DNA of 64,000 nucleotides from Muribaculaceae bacterium (GTDB lineage: Bacteria; Bacteroidota; Bacteroidia; Bacteroidales; Muribaculaceae). Position numbers and translations under genes: made by a program. The notes under the pieces were generated by a model. The model did no database searches. It had not been told where the DNA came from and worked only from the letters and a program-made list of their open reading frames with translations. The stretch is taken from contig JAFYYG010000050.1 of the NCBI GenBank assembly GCA_017557625.1, forward strand, positions 78,392 through 142,391. Direction: 5' to 3'. The stretch's first letter is position 1. Each line of letters opens with the position of its first letter. Positions 15,605 to 23,739 of the stretch are shown here, piece after piece.

Positions 15605-17704
15605 TCAATTGTTATACTGCTGGAACACTTTGATAATATCGCATTTGGTCATGTAGTCGGCATTGGGGGTGCCGTTGGTGTTGGCAAACTCGAGCAGTAT
15701 TTCCATTGCACGGATGTGTGGATATTTCTCGTTGTCAAATGAATAAGTGTACTTTTTGGCATCCCAATCATAGTCGTATTTAACACAATATCCGTAGTTC
15801 TCGGCAGTGATGAACGTTTGGGCGAAGTAGCATCTCTGCTTGAAGTCCATGTTCTCGGAGTCGTGTCCGGCGGCCATGAGCAGTCGACGTGCTGTGCCGA
15901 TGAAGTCGTACTCGCTGCGCAGTTTCTCGGAATATTCACCATTCTGGTAGTGCGCTAGATACCAGCAGTCACCCTTGTGGCTTGCCTGATAGAGCATGTT
16001 AGCCTTTTTATATAGCAGCTGATTTCGTTCTTCTCCGCTGCTGTTGGCGATCTGGTTGTCGAGCGCCACCATGTCGCGGCAGTATTGCAGTTTGGCGTTT
16101 GATGTCACAGGCGTGTTCTCTTCGTTCAGGAAGCTCAGGAACTGGCGTTTCATCCATATCACCTCATTGTAATCTTTGTGAGCCATGTAGTAGCTGATGC
16201 CTTGCTCTGAGATGTAGCTCAGCGGCACTTGCTCAAGGTAGTTGATTGCAGCCTGGAATTCGCCTTCGCGCACGAGTTTGGTGCCCATCATGTCGTTGAA
16301 CTTGGTGTTGTCGATGCTGCAATAAGATGCCACCCAGCGTTCGAAGGCGTTGCTGGTGCCGTTGTCGAGGTAGTATTTGAAACCCTCATAGTCGCTTGAG
16401 CTGAGGGTGTCGAGCTGGCAGCTGTACTCTGAGGAATATTCGCTATTGTTTGCCGCCATGCCTAGCAGCGCTGTTGCCTGGTTGGGCATACCCCACTGGT
16501 AGTATTTAGGAACTAGAGCGTCGTAGGTGACGCGTTCAAACACGTCTTGGTAGTGAGCGTCGGCAGGCACATGGTTGCTGTCATATCCAGCCTTTTGCTC
16601 CAGCCATTTATACTCTCCAAGCATATAGTCGAAGTAGTCGTCGGTAGGCTTCGCGCTTTTGATGCTGGCGAGCATTAGGCATGCGCGGGCGTTGTCCTTC
16701 ATGCGCTGTGTGCCGTCTAGGGTCTGAGCGTTGGTAAGCTGCTTGATGGCCTCATCCTGGTTTCCTGCCATGTAGTTGACAAATCCGCGTGCCGCCTCCC
16801 ACATTGCCGGCGATTTGGTCTTTTTCTCGTCGAGAACCTTACCGGCAAAAACGATGAAATCGTTCATTTCGTTTTCATAGATGCCTGTCGCCTCCACATA
16901 TCGCATATATTCTGGGTCGCTGCCGTTGTCAAGGGTCTCCTGGGTGTTGTTCACAAAGTCCTGAACGAGGAAGATGAGGGTGGGGGAGTTTGGGTTGGCG
17001 GCATATTCCTCTTTAATGCCCTTGAGGTTGCGTTTCTTGCGCATGCAGTATTTGATGCTAGTCATGTCGCCCAGTTCGGCATAAATCTCGCAGGCCTTGT
17101 CCTTCTTGCCGGTGTTGTAGAGCGCGCCGGCATAGATGTCTTTCATCCAGCGCTTATACACGTTGTCTTTGAGTTTGCTGGCTGTTTTTTCCCAGTAGCT
17201 GATGTTGGCCTGATGGTTCTCGGCAGTCATGTTGCAGCGCATCACCAGCAGGGCATACTGGCTCTTGTATTTTGTGCCTTTATAGGCTTGTGCCTGCTTG
17301 AGCACCTGCTGAATAGTCGCTTTGCGTTGCGCCAATTGTTCTTTGGTGGGATAGTTCCACTCGCAGTCGTCGCTGCCGTCGTTGTTGAGATACTTCACGA
17401 GCAGTCGCAGGTAGTTGAGCGTCTCGGTGTCGCCGCGCTTGCGGGCTGTCTTGAGAATCAGATTGTCGCTTTTGTCAAACTCCTCGGGCTTGACCATGTC
17501 GAGCATCTCGCAGGAGTATTCCGCCGATTCATCGCCACCGGTGTAATCAACCCAATACTGCTTTGTCTCTTGTGAGAACGGGTTTTTCATCAAGTCACGG
17601 TTAAACACGCTGAACATGTAGTAGTTAGGTCTTACCCAACCGCCACATGCCCACGCTTGCAGTGTGGCTACCGCAAGCAGGCTAAGGATTAAAGATTTTT
17701 TCAT
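15605..17704 (-). CDS. Large exported helical-repeat protein, function unknown
   Basis: 699 residues from the ATG at 17704 (a GTG at 17710 would add two residues). Signal sequence MKKSLILSLLAVATLQAWAC; cleavage before or at the Cys is possible, but the lipobox is poor (AWAC), so a lipoprotein is uncertain. The rest is a run of helical segments with TPR/Sel1-like spacing (ALYNTGKKDKACEIYAELGD near 195, NYMAGNQDEAIKQLTNAQT near 310, GEFQAAINYLEQVPLSY near 485). Such repeats mediate protein contacts. The start overlaps the end of the upstream lipoprotein gene by 23 bases, and the pair is probably one functional unit at the cell envelope. Confidence 0.82.
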   Translation of the reverse strand: MKKSLILSLLAVATLQAWACGGWVRPNYYMFSVFNRDLMKNPFSQETKQYWVDYTGGDESAEYSCEMLDMVKPEEFDKSDNLILKTARKRGDTETLNYLRLLVKYLNNDGSDDCEWNYPTKEQLAQRKATIQQVLKQAQAYKGTKYKSQYALLVMRCNMTAENHQANISYWEKTASKLKDNVYKRWMKDIYAGALYNTGKKDKACEIYAELGDMTSIKYCMRKKRNLKGIKEEYAANPNSPTLIFLVQDFVNNTQETLDNGSDPEYMRYVEATGIYENEMNDFIVFAGKVLDEKKTKSPAMWEAARGFVNYMAGNQDEAIKQLTNAQTLDGTQRMKDNARACLMLASIKSAKPTDDYFDYMLGEYKWLEQKAGYDSNHVPADAHYQDVFERVTYDALVPKYYQWGMPNQATALLGMAANNSEYSSEYSCQLDTLSSSDYEGFKYYLDNGTSNAFERWVASYCSIDNTKFNDMMGTKLVREGEFQAAINYLEQVPLSYISEQGISYYMAHKDYNEVIWMKRQFLSFLNEENTPVTSNAKLQYCRDMVALDNQIANSSGEERNQLLYKKANMLYQASHKGDCWYLAHYQNGEYSEKLRSEYDFIGTARRLLMAAGHDSENMDFKQRCYFAQTFITAENYGYCVKYDYDWDAKKYTYSFDNEKYPHIRAMEILLEFANTNGTPNADYMTKCDIIKVFQQYNN

Positions 17705-18713
17705 AATCACTTGGTGAGTAATTGTTTATACTGCTATTATTTAAATGGTAAATTATCACTTGGTCGTTGATGCCAGGTCGCTCGTGACTCAGGGCATCAT
17801 GCACTTGGACTAATGTGGTGGCATCAGGTTTAACCACCATCACCGTGTCGCCAGCATTTAAATAGGTGTAGGTGCTGTTGCTGCTCAGGTAATTGGGCAG
17901 GTCGATGCTGCTGATGACCACATATTTGCCGTTGCCAGCAGGCTGGTAGAGCGTGGTGTCGCTCAGGTCTTCGCTGTATAGGATGTCGCGGAACTTGTCG
18001 CCAGTGTAGAGCAGCTGCCACCCGAAGTTGGGGTAGGCGGCGCACAGCGGCAGGCTGTATTTGGCAAGATATTTGAGATAGGGCTCCACGTCGCGCTTGT
18101 CGAGGATGGGGTTGCGCTGCTTACTGTTTTTGAGGTCGCCGGTGTTGTACATCATGAGTACGCCGTAGTCAACGGGCGGGGCCTTCATGGCAAGCTGGTG
18201 AAGCCTGATGGTTGCGCTCAGCTTCATGCCTTTAGCGGCAAGCAACTGCCGCACCTGTTCAAGGAACTTGAAGTAGGCGTCTTGTGTCTTCACGGTCCAG
18301 TCGCAGTCGATTTGTATCTCTTGCACCCCTTTTATGTCGTTGGTCTCGTTCATCTGCAACACTCTGTCAACTAGCAGCGGGGCTATGGTGTCGATGCCTT
18401 GATTGACGCAGTTGTTAACGATAAATATAGTAGGAATCACCTCAATGCCTGCAGGCACCGAATCTTTGAATGTGATGGTTGCATTAGGCCTTAGAACACC
18501 TTTTTCGTTAACTACCACATCAAAATATCGCACATACATCTTCCCCACCTTATGGTCGGCAAGGAATTTGCGCTCCACCTCGTCAAGACTGAACGTGGTG
18601 CGCCAGTAATAGACCGATGGCTTGGGGTTGTCGATAGCCTTCCTTTCGGGCTTGCACCCAACCGCCGCCAGCAAGGTGGCAATTAAAAAAATGTATGAGA
18701 TGAGGTTTTTCAT
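17682..18713 (-). CDS. Lipoprotein, possible TIM-barrel (DUF3142-like)
   Basis: 343 residues. Signal peptide with lipobox LAAVGC, Cys at about residue 20, followed by KPER. The mature part begins YYWRTTFSLDEVERKFL and contains EIQIDCDWT (near 140), a strand with two acidic residues, then KLSATIRLHQ; this order resembles DUF3142-type TIM-barrel proteins, an assignment made from memory of the pattern and not certain. Its ATG overlaps the stop of the PIN-domain remnant (ATGA). First intact gene of the operon that continues with 15605 and 14827; promoter at 18858-18888. Confidence 0.78.
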   Translation of the reverse strand: MKNLISYIFLIATLLAAVGCKPERKAIDNPKPSVYYWRTTFSLDEVERKFLADHKVGKMYVRYFDVVVNEKGVLRPNATITFKDSVPAGIEVIPTIFIVNNCVNQGIDTIAPLLVDRVLQMNETNDIKGVQEIQIDCDWTVKTQDAYFKFLEQVRQLLAAKGMKLSATIRLHQLAMKAPPVDYGVLMMYNTGDLKNSKQRNPILDKRDVEPYLKYLAKYSLPLCAAYPNFGWQLLYTGDKFRDILYSEDLSDTTLYQPAGNGKYVVISSIDLPNYLSSNSTYTYLNAGDTVMVVKPDATTLVQVHDALSHERPGINDQVIIYHLNNSSINNYSPSDYEKIFNP

Positions 18714-18826
18714 TTATTGGTCAACTGATTATAAAAGTCGATTAAATTAATGATATCAACTTTTGGAAAGTCGATGTTTTTCAACACGTTAAAGTGTTTG
18801 TCGTTGGTGACAATATATTTTGCCCC
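18710..18826 (-). pseudogene. C-terminal remnant of a PIN-domain toxin
   Basis: Minus-strand frame from 18826 to the TGA at 18712-18710 reads GAKYIVTNDKHFNVLKNIDF and continues FPKVDIINLIDFYNQLTNK. This matches the C-terminus of COG1569-type PIN toxins, in which (D)YIVTNDKHF carries the last acidic residue of the nuclease site. A TAG lies immediately upstream in frame (18829-18827) and there is no start, so about 100 N-terminal residues and the antitoxin are missing. The remnant sits in the 5' leader of the lipoprotein operon and its stop overlaps the lipoprotein ATG. Confidence 0.75.
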
Positions 18827-18857
18827 CTAGCGCTCTCACACGATTTCTCTCGATTGG

Positions 18858-18888
18858 CAAAGTTACATACAATTATCTAAACAACAAA
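18858..18888 (-). promoter_or_regulatory. Promoter of the lipoprotein / TPR / metallophosphoesterase operon
   Basis: Minus strand TTTG (18888-18885), 19 bases, TAACTTTG (18865-18858). It lies upstream of the PIN remnant, so the remnant is transcribed as part of the leader. Confidence 0.75.
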
Positions 18889-18993
18889 AAGAAAAACATG
18901 ATTTTTGTGAATATACCTGATTTGAGATTAACATGCCTGTCAATGCTCCTATAAAAGTCATTATTCAAAAAAATCATTTCATAAGCGCTCAAG

Positions 18994-19025
18994 ATTGTAA
19001 ATATGGAATATTATGACTACCTTTG
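18994..19025 (+). promoter_or_regulatory. Promoter of ysxC
   Basis: ATTG (18994-18997), 20 bases, TACCTTTG (19018-19025); ATG 16 bases after the -7 box. The rest of the 18889-19041 gap is AT-rich without further signals. Confidence 0.7.
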
Positions 19026-19041
19026 TAAAAAATTATAGATT

Positions 19042-19644
19042 ATGGTAATAAAGACAGCAAAATTTGAGGTTAGCAACAGTGACCACACCAAATGCCCGGT
19101 GGGTAATAAGCCGGAATACGCATTCATAGGCAGGTCAAACGTTGGCAAGTCGTCGCTCATTAATATGCTCACCAACCATAAGGGGATGGCGAAGACATCC
19201 TCTACACCTGGCAAGACGTTGCTCATCAACCACTTCCTGATTAACGACGAGTGGTATATCGTTGACCTGCCTGGCTATGGCTATGCAAAACGAAGCAAAG
19301 ATAGCCGCGAACAGCTTAAAAAAATCATTGAGGACTATGTGCTTGAGCGTGAGCAGATGACCAACCTCTTTGTGCTCATCGACAGCCGCCTCAAGCCTCA
19401 AAAGATTGATTTGGAATTCATGGAGTGGCTTGGCGAGAACGGTGTGCCGTTCAGCATAGTGTTTACGAAGCTCGACAAGCTCGGCAAAGTGGCTGGTGTG
19501 CAGGCTGTTGCCGCCTACAAGCGTCACCTGCTGCACACTTGGGAAGAACTGCCACCGGTGTTCATGACATCGAGCGAGGACGGTCGCGGTCGTGAGGAGA
19601 TACTTAATTATATTGAGGAAATCAACCAATCATTAGAGCAATGA
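19042..19644 (+). CDS. ysxC: Ribosome biogenesis GTPase YsxC/EngB
   Basis: 200 residues. TrmE-Era-EngA-EngB GTPase motifs in order: G1 [14 protein letters not shown] near residue 30, G2 around TSSTPGKT near 52-60, G3 DLPGYGYAK near 74, G4 TKLDKLGK near 143 and G5 MTSSEDGRG near 175. Established role: GTP-dependent late assembly of the 50S ribosomal subunit; essential in many bacteria. Cytoplasmic. Own promoter. Its stop overlaps the start of the sialidase-like gene (ATGA, 19641-19644), an unusual partner that is probably co-translated but functionally unrelated. Confidence 0.95.
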   Translation: MVIKTAKFEVSNSDHTKCPVGNKPEYAFIGRSNVGKSSLINMLTNHKGMAKTSSTPGKTLLINHFLINDEWYIVDLPGYGYAKRSKDSREQLKKIIEDYVLEREQMTNLFVLIDSRLKPQKIDLEFMEWLGENGVPFSIVFTKLDKLGKVAGVQAVAAYKRHLLHTWEELPPVFMTSSEDGRGREEILNYIEEINQSLEQ

Positions 19645-20795
19645 GACGGATAGTTGCTATAACAGCGGCATTTCTTGCTATAGTTTTGGCAGCCAGTGCC
19701 AAACCTTCCACAAGTGGCATAAAGAAAGTGAAAGACGTGGTGGTTTATTGCGACTCGATGTATTATTCGGCATTCCCCTCAGTAGTGAAACTCGATGACG
19801 GCCGGCTGATGGTGGCTTTCCGCCGTGCACCTAACCGCCAGATGATGGGCGCAAACCGCTATCGCCACATTGACCCCTGCAGCCAGTTGGTGTCGGTGAC
19901 CTCGAGCGACGGCGGCGACACTTGGACAACAGAGCCGCAGTTGATGTTTGCTCATCCCTTCGGCGGTTCGCAAGACCCATGCATGATAAAGCTGCACAAC
20001 GGAGACATCTTGTGCACCAGCTACTTGTGGGTTCAGCTTGGCGAGGGTCTGCTCGAAGAATATAAGGGCAGAGTAGTTGGTGACGACAACTCCTCTTTTG
20101 CCGGCGGCTTCCTTATCCGCTCCACCGACGAAGGCAAGACGTGGCATGGCCCCCTCAACCCTGGCTCGCCGTTGCCTGTGGAGAACCGCCTCACCGTTCT
20201 CGGCAAGATGCCGCTCTATAACCGCGGCGCACTGTGCCAGGCACAAGACGGCACCATCTACTGGGCTGTGGCGTGCGACAATCCACAGGGCGGTTTTTCG
20301 GTGTATCTTGTTGAGTCGAAGGACAATGGCAGCACTTGGCAATACCGCTCTACAATTGCCGATGACCCCAAAATCAGCTTCAATGAGACCTCAATAATCC
20401 AAACCCCAAAAGGCGACCTCGTGGCATTTATGCGCAGTTTCGACTTTGACGACCACGCCTGCATAGCTCGCTCTACCGATGGTGGCAAATCGTTCACTTG
20501 GAACGACATGGGTTTTCAGGGACATCCGCTAAATGCCCTAAAGTTGCCTGACGGACGCAGGCTGCTCACTTACGGTTTCCGCCATGAGCCTTACGGCATC
20601 AGGGCGCGCATCATGGACTCGGAGTGCCAATCTTGGAGCGACGAGATAGTGCTGCGCGACGATGGCGGCAGCACCGACCTGGGTTACTCATGGCCTGTGC
20701 TCATCGATGACCATCATGCACTGGTTGTCTATTACTTCAACTACGAGGGCATCAAGGGCACTCGTTGCATTGAGGGAACGATTGTTAGTTTTTAA
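19641..20795 (+). CDS. Exported sialidase-like (BNR / Asp-box) protein
   Basis: 384 residues. Signal peptide [20 protein letters not shown]. Repeated Asp-boxes (S-x-D-x-G-x-T/S-W/F) are clear: SSDGGDTW near 90, STDEGKTW near 156, SKDNGSTW near 228 and STDGGKSF near 278. VAFRRAPN near residue 55 lies where the sialidase FRIP motif would be, but is not exact. The six-bladed propeller family includes sialidases and other exo-glycosidases; without the full Arg triad I do not claim sialic acid as substrate. Periplasm or outer surface. Translationally coupled to ysxC. Confidence 0.85.
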   Translation: MRRIVAITAAFLAIVLAASAKPSTSGIKKVKDVVVYCDSMYYSAFPSVVKLDDGRLMVAFRRAPNRQMMGANRYRHIDPCSQLVSVTSSDGGDTWTTEPQLMFAHPFGGSQDPCMIKLHNGDILCTSYLWVQLGEGLLEEYKGRVVGDDNSSFAGGFLIRSTDEGKTWHGPLNPGSPLPVENRLTVLGKMPLYNRGALCQAQDGTIYWAVACDNPQGGFSVYLVESKDNGSTWQYRSTIADDPKISFNETSIIQTPKGDLVAFMRSFDFDDHACIARSTDGGKSFTWNDMGFQGHPLNALKLPDGRRLLTYGFRHEPYGIRARIMDSECQSWSDEIVLRDDGGSTDLGYSWPVLIDDHHALVVYYFNYEGIKGTRCIEGTIVSF

Positions 20796-20800
20796 ATTTA

Positions 20801-20919
20801 AAGGAGAAAGGACAAAGGAGAAAGGACAAAGGATAAAGTAGTAAGGATAAAGTACTAAGGACAAAGTACTAAGGACAAAGTACTAAGGACAAAGTACTAA
20901 GGACAAAGGATAAAGTACT
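20801..20919 (+). repeat. Seventeen-unit heptamer array (AAGGACA / AAGTACT)
   Basis: 119 bases = 17 heptamers with no indel. The first six alternate AAGGAGA, AAGGACA, AAGGATA, AAGTAGT; then alternating AAGGACA and AAGTACT. All begin AAG. It starts six bases after the sialidase-like stop and ends five bases before the -7 box of the DUF2520 gene, thus occupying its -33 region. Confidence 0.95.
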
Positions 20920-20923
20920 TCAT

Positions 20924-20931
20924 TATTTTTG
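20924..20931 (+). promoter_or_regulatory. -7 box for the DUF2520 gene
   Basis: TATTTTTG; with a start six bases after the G the transcript would begin at the A of the ATG (20937), i.e. leaderless. The -33 region is heptamer repeat and has no TTTG. Confidence 0.5.
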
Positions 20932-20936
20932 CAATT

Positions 20937-21728
20937 ATGGACAAAAAGACAAGCAAGCAACGTGTGGTAATGCTTGGGTCGGGCAATGTGGCAACGAATT
21001 TTGCCTTAGCGCTCAAAGACAAGCATGAGATAGTGCAGATTTACAGTCGCAGTCTTGGCAATGCCCAAATGCTTGCCGAGAAAGTGGGATGCGAAGCAGT
21101 TGATGACCTGAAAATGGTGGTCGGAGATGCCCATGTTTACATCGTCGCCGTCAACGACGACGCTATAGCAAGCATTATTGACAACACGCCTTGCAACAAC
21201 GCCTTGTGGCTTCACACTTCGGGGTCAACGCCCATTGAGGTGTTTGAGGGCAAGCGCAGCAACTATGGCGTGTGCTGGCCTGTGCAGTCGCTAAGCAAGA
21301 GCAATATCGTAAAAATGGACAACGTGCATATCTTTATTGAGGGAAATACCGACATGGCAACGCGCGAACTAGAGAAATTTGCCTCGGTCATGTCACAAAA
21401 TGTCCATAAAGCATCAAGTCACGACCGACTATTGCTGCACATTGCTTCGGTATTCGCGTGCAACTTCGCCAACCACATGTTCACGCTGTCGAGTGAGGTG
21501 CTTGACGAGGCGGGAATACCGTTCGATGCTATGCTGCCACTCATCAAGACCACTGTTGAGAAACTTGACCATCTAACACCCCAAGAGTCACAGACAGGCC
21601 CCGCTGCCCGTGGCGACATCAAAATAATAGAAAAGCACTTGGCAACCCTCAAAGGCGACAAGCGCAAAATCTATAAATTGCTCTCAGAGAGCATAATGCA
21701 AAGCAAAGGAGTAAGGACAAAGGAGTAA
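20937..21728 (+). CDS. Rossmann-fold / DUF2520 oxidoreductase-like protein
   Basis: 263 residues. Rossmann NAD(P)-binding motif VVMLGSGNVATNFALAL at 10-26, HTSGSTP near 95 and GVCWPVQSLSK near 113, then an all-helical C-terminal domain with the DUF2520 block FACNFANHMF and LTPQESQTGPAARGD (ProC/pyrroline-reductase-like architecture). Reaction unknown; probably an NAD(P)-linked reductase in the cytoplasm. The final residues SKGVRTKE and the stop are encoded by the downstream heptamer array, so the natural end of the gene has been overwritten or extended by repeats. The next gene is convergent. Confidence 0.88.
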   Translation: MDKKTSKQRVVMLGSGNVATNFALALKDKHEIVQIYSRSLGNAQMLAEKVGCEAVDDLKMVVGDAHVYIVAVNDDAIASIIDNTPCNNALWLHTSGSTPIEVFEGKRSNYGVCWPVQSLSKSNIVKMDNVHIFIEGNTDMATRELEKFASVMSQNVHKASSHDRLLLHIASVFACNFANHMFTLSSEVLDEAGIPFDAMLPLIKTTVEKLDHLTPQESQTGPAARGDIKIIEKHLATLKGDKRKIYKLLSESIMQSKGVRTKE

Positions 21729-21817
21729 GGACAAAGGAGTAAGGACAAAGGAGTAAGGACAAAGGAGTAAGGACAAAGGACAAAGGACAAAGGACAAAGG
21801 AATAAGAACCAAGGACT
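21706..21817 (+). repeat. Sixteen-unit heptamer array, left flank of cassette 2
   Basis: 112 bases = 16 heptamers: AAGGAGT and AAGGACA alternate five times, then AAGGACA three times, AAGGAAT, AAGAACC, AAGGACT. The DUF2520 stop codon lies inside; the array ends one base before the stop codon of the four-helix-bundle gene. Confidence 0.95.
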
Positions 21818-21818
21818 A

Positions 21819-22196
21819 CTACTTATTTTGACTGCTAATTGTTTTGGTTATTGACAATAATATGGCTATTATCTCAGAGCAGTCTTTCTTTATTGAGTCA
21901 TATTGATCATCTGTGATATAATCACCTTTATATAACAGATTTAACCAATACAATGTTTCATTGGCCTCTTTCAAAGCTATCGAGATGTTGTGTTTAAAAT
22001 CAGACTTGCTTTCAGAAAAATCTGCCTCCGCAATATTTGCTCCAATAGAAGTTCCACTTCGCAACACCTGTCTTCTTAAGACATCAACATCTTTATTCTT
22101 TAGAAATTTATACAGTTTTATAATGCGCTCTGCAAAAAGTATCGATTTTACACTCTTGACATTATATTTCTCTTCATCCAGATCATAACCTAACAT
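21819..22196 (-). CDS. Four-helix bundle protein (S23 / IVP family), cassette 2
   Basis: 125 residues. Core motif RSGTSIGANIAEADFSESKS near 45-64, then KHNISIALKEANETLYWLNLL, a full-length family member only distantly related to the copy at 3852 (shared mainly in xNIAE and helix pattern). It is 42 bases downstream of, and co-oriented with, the DUF2490 gene, as cassette 1 is relative to the trmH-like gene. Both sides carry heptamer arrays in inverted orientation (AAGGACA type on + at 21706, AAGTACA type on - at 22206). No own promoter is apparent; co-transcription with the VTC-DUF4956-DUF2490 operon is likely. Function unresolved. Confidence 0.9.
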   Translation of the reverse strand: MLGYDLDEEKYNVKSVKSILFAERIIKLYKFLKNKDVDVLRRQVLRSGTSIGANIAEADFSESKSDFKHNISIALKEANETLYWLNLLYKGDYITDDQYDSIKKDCSEIIAILLSITKTISSQNK

Positions 22197-22205
22197 CGAT
22201 AGTTC

Positions 22206-22240
22206 TTTGTACTTTGTACTTGATTCTTTATACTTTACTT
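22206..22240 (-). repeat. Heptamer array, right flank of cassette 2
   Basis: Plus-strand units TTTGTAC, TTTGTAC, TTGATTC, TTTATAC, TTTACTT; read on the minus strand these are AAGTAAA, GTATAAA, and GTACAAA twice, an inverted relative of the AAGGACA array at 21706. It overlaps the first bases of the DUF2490 stop codon. Confidence 0.85.
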
Positions 22241-23024
22241 AGAACTTCAACTTGTAATTGATACCCAAGATATGTGAATCTCGGTCGTTGAAGTTGTCGT
22301 CTTCCATTATGTCCTGAAAACGATAATACACTTCAAAGGAATTATGCTTGCCAGCCGATAACTCACAGCCGGCAGTGTATCGCATTTTCTCGACACCCTT
22401 GCCGTGATACATCTCTACTGAGACAAACGGCTCAAGCCATAATCCTTTCTTGTCGTAGGTTACCATTACACGCGAACGCCTCACATTCTTGCCCTTGCCT
22501 TTCTTGGGAAGGAACTCATCATCTTCCCAGTCATAGGTAACATCGGCAACCTCGGGGCGGTAGGTATATTGCCATCGCTCACGGAGAGAGAACCTTACAT
22601 TCTGGTATTTGTAGCTTGCTGTTGCCGACACATAAAAGCGGTGTTTAGTGCCCCAATATCCTCGACTTTCTCTGTATTTATCCACATCCCATGTGGCACA
22701 CGAGTGGTCGCGCATAAATTTGTAACCAGCATCAAGCTTAAGCCATTTGAGCACTTTGAACTCGGCATCCACTCCCAGAGTCCATCGTGCCGGCTCGCCC
22801 CATGAGCTGCCGTCGATGTTGTCTTTGAGACGGTATTCAAAATCGGCGCCAACGCTCCATTTCTTGTTGATTTTCTTCTCGATGCCTGCAGACATCCACA
22901 GCCCGAAATCGTTGCCTGGCTTTCCAGCAAACTCTTCTCCAGTAGGCTCCCATTCAGCCTTGGCAGGTATCGACAGTGCTATTGCCACAAGAACGGCGAC
23001 AAGAGATTTTATAATATTTCTCAT
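22239..23024 (-). CDS. DUF2490 outer-membrane beta-barrel-like protein
   Basis: 261 residues. Signal peptide MRNIIKSLVAVLVAIALSIPAKA. The rest is a series of amphipathic strands with alternating hydrophobic and polar residues (KWSVGADFEYRLKDN, FYVSATASYKYQNVRFSLRE, SFEVYYRFQ) ending in HILGINYKLKF, a C-terminal Phe typical of outer-membrane barrels. DUF2490 proteins are assumed to be porin-like or structural. Its ATG overlaps the DUF4956 stop (ATGA), so the three genes VTC, DUF4956 and DUF2490 form one operon. Confidence 0.86.
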   Translation of the reverse strand: MRNIIKSLVAVLVAIALSIPAKAEWEPTGEEFAGKPGNDFGLWMSAGIEKKINKKWSVGADFEYRLKDNIDGSSWGEPARWTLGVDAEFKVLKWLKLDAGYKFMRDHSCATWDVDKYRESRGYWGTKHRFYVSATASYKYQNVRFSLRERWQYTYRPEVADVTYDWEDDEFLPKKGKGKNVRRSRVMVTYDKKGLWLEPFVSVEMYHGKGVEKMRYTAGCELSAGKHNSFEVYYRFQDIMEDDNFNDRDSHILGINYKLKF

Positions 23025-23704
23025 TTCAATTCATCTTTTGGTATTTTTGTCATTTTATCAACGCTGTTGCTGCCCTTGTCGGTGCTGCGGTAATGCACTC
23101 TGAGCACTGTCATGTCGCGAAGCATATCGATAGCTCCCACCTCTACCTTTGTGATATCAAGGCCAGTGCGCTTTTCCAAGTCGGAGACAAGTTGATCGCG
23201 CTTGTCGGGAGTAATAAGTTCTATCTTGTCATACTGAATAAGCTTCACCGCCTCGGTCTTGAGGCGCCACTCGCATATCACGATAGCTACTATCACAATC
23301 AGGTTGGTGGCAACCAGCTCCTCAAGCCTCATAGTCGATGCCAGTGCGTTGACCACCGCGAGCGAGATGATGATGAACAAGTAGGTCATCTCTCGTACAG
23401 GCATGGTGTCGGTGCGGTAACGCATAATGCTGAAAATGCCAAACAAGCCTATGCCAAGTCCTACTCCCGAGGCCTTACCCTTCATGTCCTCGAGGATGAA
23501 AACCATAAAGAACACAAGGAAGAAGATCGCGACACTTACAAGCATGAATGTGAAGTAGAAATCACGACGCTTGCTCTTTCGGTAATAGAGCTGATCAACG
23601 ATTATCCAGTTTACAAGAATGCAGATAGAAAACCTTATCAGCATTTTCAAGAAGGGCGTCAGCCCCATTATGTATTCATGAAATTCTTGAGGTAATAATT
23701 GCAT
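23021..23704 (-). CDS. DUF4956 membrane protein
   Basis: 227 residues with about four hydrophobic helices in the first 135 residues (LIRFSICILVNWIIVDQLYY; FMLVSVAIFFLVFFMVFI; the GLGIGLFGIFSIMRYRTDT family signature near 85; LFIIISLAVVNAL) and a C-terminal cytoplasmic domain of about 90 residues ending in RVHYRSTDKG. Function unknown; in many bacteria the gene adjoins a VTC-domain gene and often a CotH gene. Here VTC is immediately upstream, supporting a common process, possibly polyphosphate or surface-protein related (inference). Confidence 0.88.
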   Translation of the reverse strand: MQLLPQEFHEYIMGLTPFLKMLIRFSICILVNWIIVDQLYYRKSKRRDFYFTFMLVSVAIFFLVFFMVFILEDMKGKASGVGLGIGLFGIFSIMRYRTDTMPVREMTYLFIIISLAVVNALASTMRLEELVATNLIVIVAIVICEWRLKTEAVKLIQYDKIELITPDKRDQLVSDLEKRTGLDITKVEVGAIDMLRDMTVLRVHYRSTDKGSNSVDKMTKIPKDELK

Positions 23705-23739
23705 AATTTTATGTATCTAAGTTAATGTTATTTGGTTAA

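Noticed and set aside
20801-21817. CRISPR array
   Set aside because: Repeats are 7 bases with no spacers and no cas genes; they are simple tandem repeats.
3852-22196. Diversity-generating retroelement with Avd
   Set aside because: The four-helix-bundle proteins are Avd-like in fold, but no reverse transcriptase or template/variable repeat pair is in the window.
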